A stretch of DNA of 16,826 nt from Terriglobales bacterium (GTDB lineage: Bacteria > Acidobacteriota > Terriglobia > Terriglobales > Gp1-AA117). The stretch lies in contig JASLFF010000226.1 of NCBI GenBank assembly GCA_030150795.1, positions 1 to 16,826 of the forward strand, read 5' to 3'. The notes below the pieces were generated by a model, which made no database searches, had not been told where the DNA came from, and saw only the letters and a list, made by a program, of their open reading frames with translations. The stretch's first letter is position 1; the number at the start of each line of letters is the position of its first letter. Below, in pieces: positions 15,401 through 16,826 of this stretch. Both the position numbers and the translations under genes were made by a program.

Positions 15401-16195
15401 CAGCACCAGTCGGGCTGTGGCCCCGCTATAACTTTGTTGTTCAGGCCTTACATGATCTGCCGGTAATTGCAATACTTCCGGCGCTCCGGCTAAAGCTCTT
15501 TTCCAGTATTCCGCCTGCTTACCTAGAAGCTCGCTTCCCATCCACTTCCGCTGCCAAACCGCGCAATCGGCATACTGCACACCCAACTCCGGCAGACCAT
15601 CCTCTTCCCCCCTCACATAGGCGCCATACAAAGAGCTTAACTCCTTGCTGAAAAGACCGAAGGACCACGCGTCAGAGATAATGTGATGAATGGTTATGAG
15701 TAATACGTACTCTTCGTCACCTTGCCGGATCAGCCGTCCACGAATCAGCGGACCTACATTTAGGTCCATGGATGTACCGGCCTCTTCGGCTATAAGGCGC
15801 TCGAGCTCTGCCGCGGCCCTGTCGCATTCCCGAAGATCATGCTCTATCAAGTGAAACTGACTGTCATCCTTGCTCGCAATTCGTTGTAAAGGCTTCTCAT
15901 TGACCAGCGTGAAAACTGTGCGCAAGGACTCATGCCGTGCCACGATTTGATTCAACGCTCGCCGAAGGGCCGCCCGGTCCAATTCTCCCCGCAACTGGAG
16001 ACCGTGCAGGTTCTGATACGCCTTACTACCACCCTCTATCTGCGCCAAAAACCACAACCGCTCCTGCGCAAACGACAAAGGTAAATCGCTTCTACATTCG
16101 ACCTTCGGAATTGCAGCCGTTGCCGATAACCGGCCACCGGCGCCGGCACTGGTCTCGGATCCAGCCATCGGGCGTGCGATTCTAGAATTTTTCAT
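6404..16195 (-). CDS. Three-module nonribosomal peptide synthetase, C-A-T-C-A-T-C-A-T, no thioesterase
   Basis: This 3263-residue megasynthase activates three amino acids and joins them on carrier-protein arms. Domains in order (approximate residues): C1 38-478, A1 490-990, T1 1012-1075, C2 1096-1536, A2 1548-2053, T2 2075-2138, C3 2170-2625, A3 2640-3147, T3 3169-3232. All three carrier domains have LGGHSL with the phosphopantetheine serine (S1040, S2103, S3197), and all three A domains keep YTSGSTG and the NGKL lysine. No thioesterase, reductase or separate epimerization domain follows T3. The short tail ends in SPSIVELSI and could dock to the TubC-type domain of the next gene. The protein starts with a condensation domain, so it expects an upstream acyl or peptidyl donor. 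The start at 16195 is the first ATG and has no strong Shine-Dalgarno; M10 (ATG at 16168) is an alternative. The gene converges on the five-gene operon and its product is unknown. Confidence 0.96.
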   Translation of the reverse strand: MKNSRIARPMAGSETSAGAGGRLSATAAIPKVECRSDLPLSFAQERLWFLAQIEGGSKAYQNLHGLQLRGELDRAALRRALNQIVARHESLRTVFTLVNEKPLQRIASKDDSQFHLIEHDLRECDRAAAELERLIAEEAGTSMDLNVGPLIRGRLIRQGDEEYVLLITIHHIISDAWSFGLFSKELSSLYGAYVRGEEDGLPELGVQYADCAVWQRKWMGSELLGKQAEYWKRALAGAPEVLQLPADHVRPEQQSYSGATARLVLDEELTAGLRGLSRKHKTTLYMTVLAGWAALLARLSGQDEVVIGTPAANRNRVEIERLIGFFVNTLALRLGVSDSFDVGELLAHVRSRVVAAQEHQGIPFEQVVEIVRPPRSLAHNPVFQVMFSWQNNPKGTIDLPGLQVSPFTALPHDISKFDLTLSLHEEGNQIVGWVEYATALFERSTIERYLGYFRNLLGAMVTDDSQRVDRLPMLPQEERQQLLYEWNATEVGYPSERCVHELFEEQVGKSPEAVAVVYEEASLSYGELNRRANRLAHYLRELGVRPDERVAICVERSLEMVVGILGILKAGGAYVPLDPAYPGERLQFMVEDSAPAVLLTQKHLQRLFSGIGESVQVLDLIGGADAWSREPETNPDPAAIGLSSEHLAYITYTSGSTGTPKAVMAEHRAVSSLIVTQVRLLAVESASRILQFASLSFDASTPEIWNALCGGAALYVAPQGAILIGEALKQVIKRSGITHAKFPPTVLATLPESSDLDTLETLMVSAEILTESLAKQWLPGRRLINLYGPTETTVHATLYDCDDQKLGTPPIGRPIANKRAYILDKQGEPIPVGVAGELYIGGAGVSRGYLNGVELTAERFVPDPYSGEAGARMYRTGDLGRWQADGTIEFLGRNDFQVKVRGFRIELGEIEARLSEHKGVQEAVVLAREDMPGEKRLVAYYTAREQNSVGAQELRAHLAAKLPEYMVPAAYVRLESLPLTPNGKLDRKALPAPEGDAYGVRQYEAPQGTIEELLAGIWAELLKLERVGRHDNFFELGGHSLMAVRVIARVRETLKVEVTIRDLFARPVLEDFAGALAIAAHAELPAITRAPRGERIPLSLAQQRLWFLAQMQGVSEAYHIRTGWYLKGEMNRAGLRRALDRLVARHEVLRTTFAFVEGEPVQQIAPAEDSRFHLVEHDLRHHTDAKEELKRVAAEEWSMAFDLEAGPLIRGLLIRQGNEEYVFLIAIHHIVSDAWSFGVFSNELSSLYGAYVRGEEDGLPELGVQYADYAVWQRKWLEGEVLGKQAEYWKRALAGAPEVLQLPADHVRPEQQSYSGSAAKLVLDEELTAGLRGLSRKHKTTLYMTVLAGWAALLARLSGQDEVVIGTPIANRNRVEIEGLIGFFVNTLAVRLGVSETATVGELLERVKGQVLAAQEHEDIPFEQVVEIVRPSRSLAHNPVFQVGFAWQNAPKGTINLPGLQVSPFTALPHDISKFDLQLSLHEEGNQIVGGVEYATALYERSTIERYLGYFRNLLEAMVADDTQAVDRLPLLEVSERHRVLYEWNQTRTEFPSDKCVHELFEEQVAKTPEATAVVFEEEELSYAELNRRANRLAHYLRELGVRPDDRVAICVERSLEMIIALLAVLKAGGAYVPLDPAYPVERLRFMIEDSAPAALLTQSHLEKLFAGIDDNLPVLDLTAATPPWQEHPETNPVPNTIGLGPQHLAYVVYTSGSTGSPKGVLVTHLNVVRLVQNTNYVDFTPPQTIGHLSSVAFDAATFEIWGALLNGCRLAVIPRFDVLAPENLALQLQNLQVSTLCLTTPLFNECIRIKPNIFHRMDQIIFGGEMCDPQSIRQALKKPPQRGLFHLYGPTEITVFASYFPVETVPEKGTVPIGRPIANTRIYILDAHGEPVPVGVTGELYIGGTGVARGYLNCPELTAEKFLKDPFTDDANGRMYRTGDLGRWLSDGNIEFLGRNDFQIKLRGFRIELGEIEARLSEHKGVQEAVVLVREDTPGDKRLVAYYTAREQNSGGAEALRAHLAAKVPEYMVPAAYVRLESWPLTPNGKLNRKALPAPEGDAYVVRQYEPPQGEIEELLASIWAEVLNLERVGRHDNFFELGGHSLLAVTLSERMRRNGFAVNVRAVFATTTLAELAATTGGDARRVEAPPNLIPTGCQMITPEMLTLVELTQEEIDEIARGVPGGAANIQDIYPLAPLQEGILFHHLMGGEGDPYVVAMQFGFDSRDRLDRYITALQAVIDRHDILRTAVVWEGLRERVQVVWRRAELAVEEIELDGVGGDAREQLYARCHPRRMRIDVRRAPMLRLCIGYDSVQDRWLMVQLLHHLAGDHTTLEVMYQEVQAHLRREESSLPQPLPFRNLVAQARLGVSQEEHEAFFRQMLGDVEEPTAPFGLLDVQGDGSGIEDAHLRVDEDAAGRLRKQARRLGVSAASLCHLAWAQVLARVSEREDVVFGTVLFGRMQGGQGADRVMGLFINTLPVRIHAAEEGVEASVRRIHNLLAELLGHEHASLALVQRCSRVAPPTPLFSALLNYRHSPTAARARSQESLRAWEGIEPFRIEERSNYPFTLSVSDFGEGFSLAAQTPASVGPLRVCRYMHTALASLAEALESSPVKAVRALEILPPSERRQLLYEWNDTKRQFPSEQCVHQLFEQQVEKTPEAVAVVYEGEQLSYVGLNRRANQLAHYLRELGVRPDDRVAICAERGLDMVVGLLGVLKAGGAYVPLDPAFPAERLRFMLEDSAPVALLTQTRLQDSFIKSDNGRPIVLLDAQGAAWRTSYSDRNPTSDEFGVTAQNLACIIYTSGSTGTSKGVAVQHVGIVNLVHDWITRFGDRVRRNAVQASLWTSFGFDVSIFELFAGFCLNATVNIVPEQIRGDARALFAWFVAHNIAFGYLPPLFIRDEQHTQKPISPLPLELVLVGVESSTESALYQLQQNTPGLQVVNGYGPAETTVFSTTYPEIRNMSRNTPIGRPLANTRIYILDAHGEPVPVGVTGELYIGGTGVARGYLNRPELTAQKFVKDPFCMEAGARMYRTGDLGRWLADGNIEFLGRNDFQVKIRGFRIELGEIEARLSQHAGVQEAVVLAREDTPGDKRLVAYYTPAEQSSVGAQELRSHLAAKLPEYMVPAAYVRLESLPLTPNGKLDRGALPAPEADAYVVRQYEAPQGAIEELLAGIWAELLNLERVGRHDNFFELGGHSLTAVSLMERVARAGLKADVRALFTTPTLAELAASLDTNVPALETPANRIPSPKKIASSPSIVELSI
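6500..9688 (-). other. NRPS module 3 (dual E/C3-A3-T3)
   Basis: C3 differs in type from C1 and C2. It opens with IYPLAPLQEGILFHHL and carries HHLMGGEGD (2204-2212), the extra N-terminal motif of dual epimerization/condensation domains, plus HHLAGDH (2324-2330) as the second active-site motif. A3 core: YTSGSTG from 2800. The code by eye is D-V-F-Y-L-G-G-V-F-K, unassigned but hydrophobic in character. T3 serine is S3197. No release domain follows. Confidence 0.75.
7160..7290 (-). repeat. Direct repeat copy in A3 (partner 10442-10572)
   Basis: This stretch matches 10442-10572 in A2 at an offset of 3282 bases (1094 codons), including about 40 identical bases from 7174 onward. It encodes the shared RIYILDAHGEPVPVGV and GELYIGGTGVARGYLN segments, while the specificity-determining cores just upstream in A2 and A3 are clearly different. 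Confidence 0.8.
10442..10572 (-). repeat. Direct repeat copy in A2 (partner 7160-7290)
   Basis: This is the partner of the A3 repeat. Together they mark a possible recombination boundary flanking the substrate-binding core of the A domains. Confidence 0.8.
12031..12245 (-). repeat. Direct repeat copy in C2 (partner 15205-15419)
   Basis: This segment is nearly identical at DNA level to 15205-15419 in C1, offset 3174 bases, exactly one module (1058 codons). Long runs match without change, for example through the stretch containing CGTCCTGCCCCGACA. Such identity beyond protein need suggests recent duplication or gene conversion. Confidence 0.8.
12971..16084 (-). other. NRPS module 1 (C1-A1-T1)
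   Basis: C1 has HHIISDA (170-176), an LCL-type condensation active site in which the usual final glycine is alanine. Its sequence is very close to C2, so it looks like an ordinary chain-elongation domain rather than a lipo-initiation domain, although no donor module precedes it in this protein. A1 core: YTSGSTG from residue 652. Reading by eye against GrsA gives the specificity code D-A-P-K-M-S-L-V-H-K, which I cannot match to a known substrate; a lysine at the fourth position occurs in some Asp/Asn codes. T1 serine is S1040. Confidence 0.75.
15205..15419 (-). repeat. Direct repeat copy in C1 (partner 12031-12245)
   Basis: This is the partner of the C2 repeat. Differences are scattered single bases and one short cluster near 15271-15280. 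Confidence 0.8.
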
Positions 16196-16598
16196 AGCTT
16201 GGCCGTCCGCAGTGTTATGTCACAAAGAGAAAAATACATGTGTTCCCCCTGACTGGAAGTGGAACGTGGCGATACTCGGCAGCTCCGCCGAATTCTCTGC
16301 AAACCACCCTCCGCACGCTGCAGGTCTTTCGATGCATTGACCTAGCGCAGTTGGAAGATATTGAGATACCGGCACAGCCAGCCCCCCCGGCGCGCGCCGG
16401 TTTTGCGCGCGTTGGGGTGGAATGCAACCCGCAGTTGCTTTGGGAAGGAATCGGGTTAGCCGAGAACGCGGTACGGAATGATTTACTAACTTCGCGAGAG
16501 CGCATGGCTTAAATATTTTTTTATATTTCGAAAACTCCATTGGGTCCTGCCAGAGGCGCTACTGCAACAAAATCGGAAACTAAGTAACAACAGTGAAG
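16196..16598. other. Intergenic region between the NRPS start and the permease
   Basis: This stretch should hold the NRPS promoter, which would read leftwards. An AT-rich patch at about 16511-16530 (A/T runs on both strands) is a plausible core-promoter region, but I cannot place defined -35 and -10 boxes. Open frames exist on both strands (for example 16240-16512 plus) but neither resembles a known protein. A strong GC hairpin lies at 16385-16417. Confidence 0.45.
16385..16417 (+). repeat. Strong GC-rich hairpin
   Basis: CCCCGGCGCGCGC (16385-16397) can pair over 13 positions with GCGCGCGTTGGGG (16405-16417) around a seven-base loop, with two G-U wobbles if read as plus-strand RNA. On the minus strand these become A-C mismatches, so the structure favours a plus-strand transcript or a DNA-level role. 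No T-run follows. It lies about 190 bases upstream of the NRPS start codon. Confidence 0.5.
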
Positions 16599-16826
16599 CT
16601 ATTCATTTCTGAGCGTTGTTGCCGGGTCTACTTTGGCGGCCGCGCGTCCGGGTGCGTAGGTCGCGAAAAAGGCCACTGCCACCAGAAAAAAGCTGACGGC
16701 GGCAAATGTAAGAGGATCGGCAGCCTTAACGCCGTACAGCAGACTCGAGAGGAACTGTGTGAGGCCAAGGGCCGCACCGATTCCTATGGCGATGCCCACC
16801 AACGTCAAAATCAACCCGTCGCCCAC
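16599..16826 (-). CDS. FtsX/MacB-type ABC permease (ADOP-like), C-terminal fragment at window edge
   Basis: The last 76 codons or so of a membrane protein are visible; the gene continues beyond the right edge. Two hydrophobic segments (VGIAIGIGAALGLTQFLSSL, then TFAAVSFFLVAVAFFATYAP) are followed by GRAAAKVDPATTLRNE. The pattern LLYGV-DPLTF-YAPGRAA-VDP-TLR is the typical C-terminus of MacB-like permeases, and in particular of the acidobacterial duplicated orphan permease family. Such proteins are membrane parts of export or mechanotransmission ABC systems, often without an adjacent ATPase. The stop is TAG at 16601-16599. It is read in the same direction as the NRPS but is separated from it by about 400 bases, so a link to the peptide (for example export) is only a possibility. 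Confidence 0.8.
   Translation of the reverse strand: MGDGLILTLVGIAIGIGAALGLTQFLSSLLYGVKAADPLTFAAVSFFLVAVAFFATYAPGRAAAKVDPATTLRNE

Noticed and set aside
6657..15466. Many plus-strand open frames of 70-217 codons opposite the NRPS
   Set aside because: They are antisense shadows of the long, GC-biased NRPS frame, which has continuous domain homology throughout. Their sequences are low-complexity and rich in R, P, S and H.
16240..16512. A 90-codon plus-strand open frame upstream of the NRPS
   Set aside because: No recognisable domain, no clear ribosome binding site, and it spans the GC hairpin. A chance open frame is more likely, and long frames also exist on the opposite strand here.
1..16826. 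CRISPR array, insertion sequence, tRNA or rRNA genes
   Set aside because: I found no regularly spaced short repeats, transposase motifs with terminal repeats, or tRNA/rRNA-like sequences. The repeats present are NRPS domain duplications.

Overview
The window looks like an Acidobacteriota (probably soil) chromosome fragment. The main support is the partial gene at the right edge, which has the C-terminal signature of the FtsX/MacB-type permeases that are greatly expanded in acidobacteria (ADOP family). Moderately GC-rich coding DNA and strong AAGGAG-type ribosome binding sites are compatible with this. The taxonomic call is an inference, because there is no rRNA or other marker gene.

Layout, left to right. 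(1) 1-1690: a KamA-family radical SAM/PLP enzyme (338-1456) overlaps by 17 nt the start of a class III aminotransferase that is now a short frameshifted relic (1440-1690). (2) 1691-2146: a leader region with two hairpins that each carry a Shine-Dalgarno sequence in the loop, one of them before a six-codon mini-ORF. (3) 2147-5965: a tight five-gene plus-strand operon encoding a BacA-like prephenate decarboxylase/dehydratase-fold protein, a DUF2000 protein, a SUMF1/EgtB/PvdO-type protein, a small cytoplasmic sulfite-oxidase-fold molybdopterin enzyme and a class I aminotransferase. (4) 5966-6403: a junction where the 5' end of a plus-strand DUF4062-type gene meets, head to head, the 5' end of a minus-strand NRPS gene. 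Both are truncated at the same point. (5) 6404-16195, minus strand: an intact 3263-residue nonribosomal peptide synthetase, C-A-T-C-A-T-C-A-T, with no thioesterase. (6) 16196-16598: intergenic DNA with a strong GC hairpin. (7) 16599-16826: the partial permease.

Working hypothesis: this is a nonribosomal peptide locus in which the five-gene operon makes an unusual amino acid from prephenate (decarboxylation as in bacilysin/aeruginosin pathways, then redox steps and transamination) for a neighbouring NRPS. The KamA-like enzyme with the aminotransferase relic may have supplied a second unusual amino acid. The third condensation domain carries the dual epimerization/condensation motif, so the second residue is predicted to be D. 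The NRPS stop codon overlaps the start of the next NRPS gene (ATGA), but that gene has an in-frame stop at codon 7 and is cut off just after its TubC-type docking domain. The assembly line therefore appears severed in this genome, unless the rest lies elsewhere or the junction is an assembly error. Substrate assignments are by-eye readings and are marked as such.
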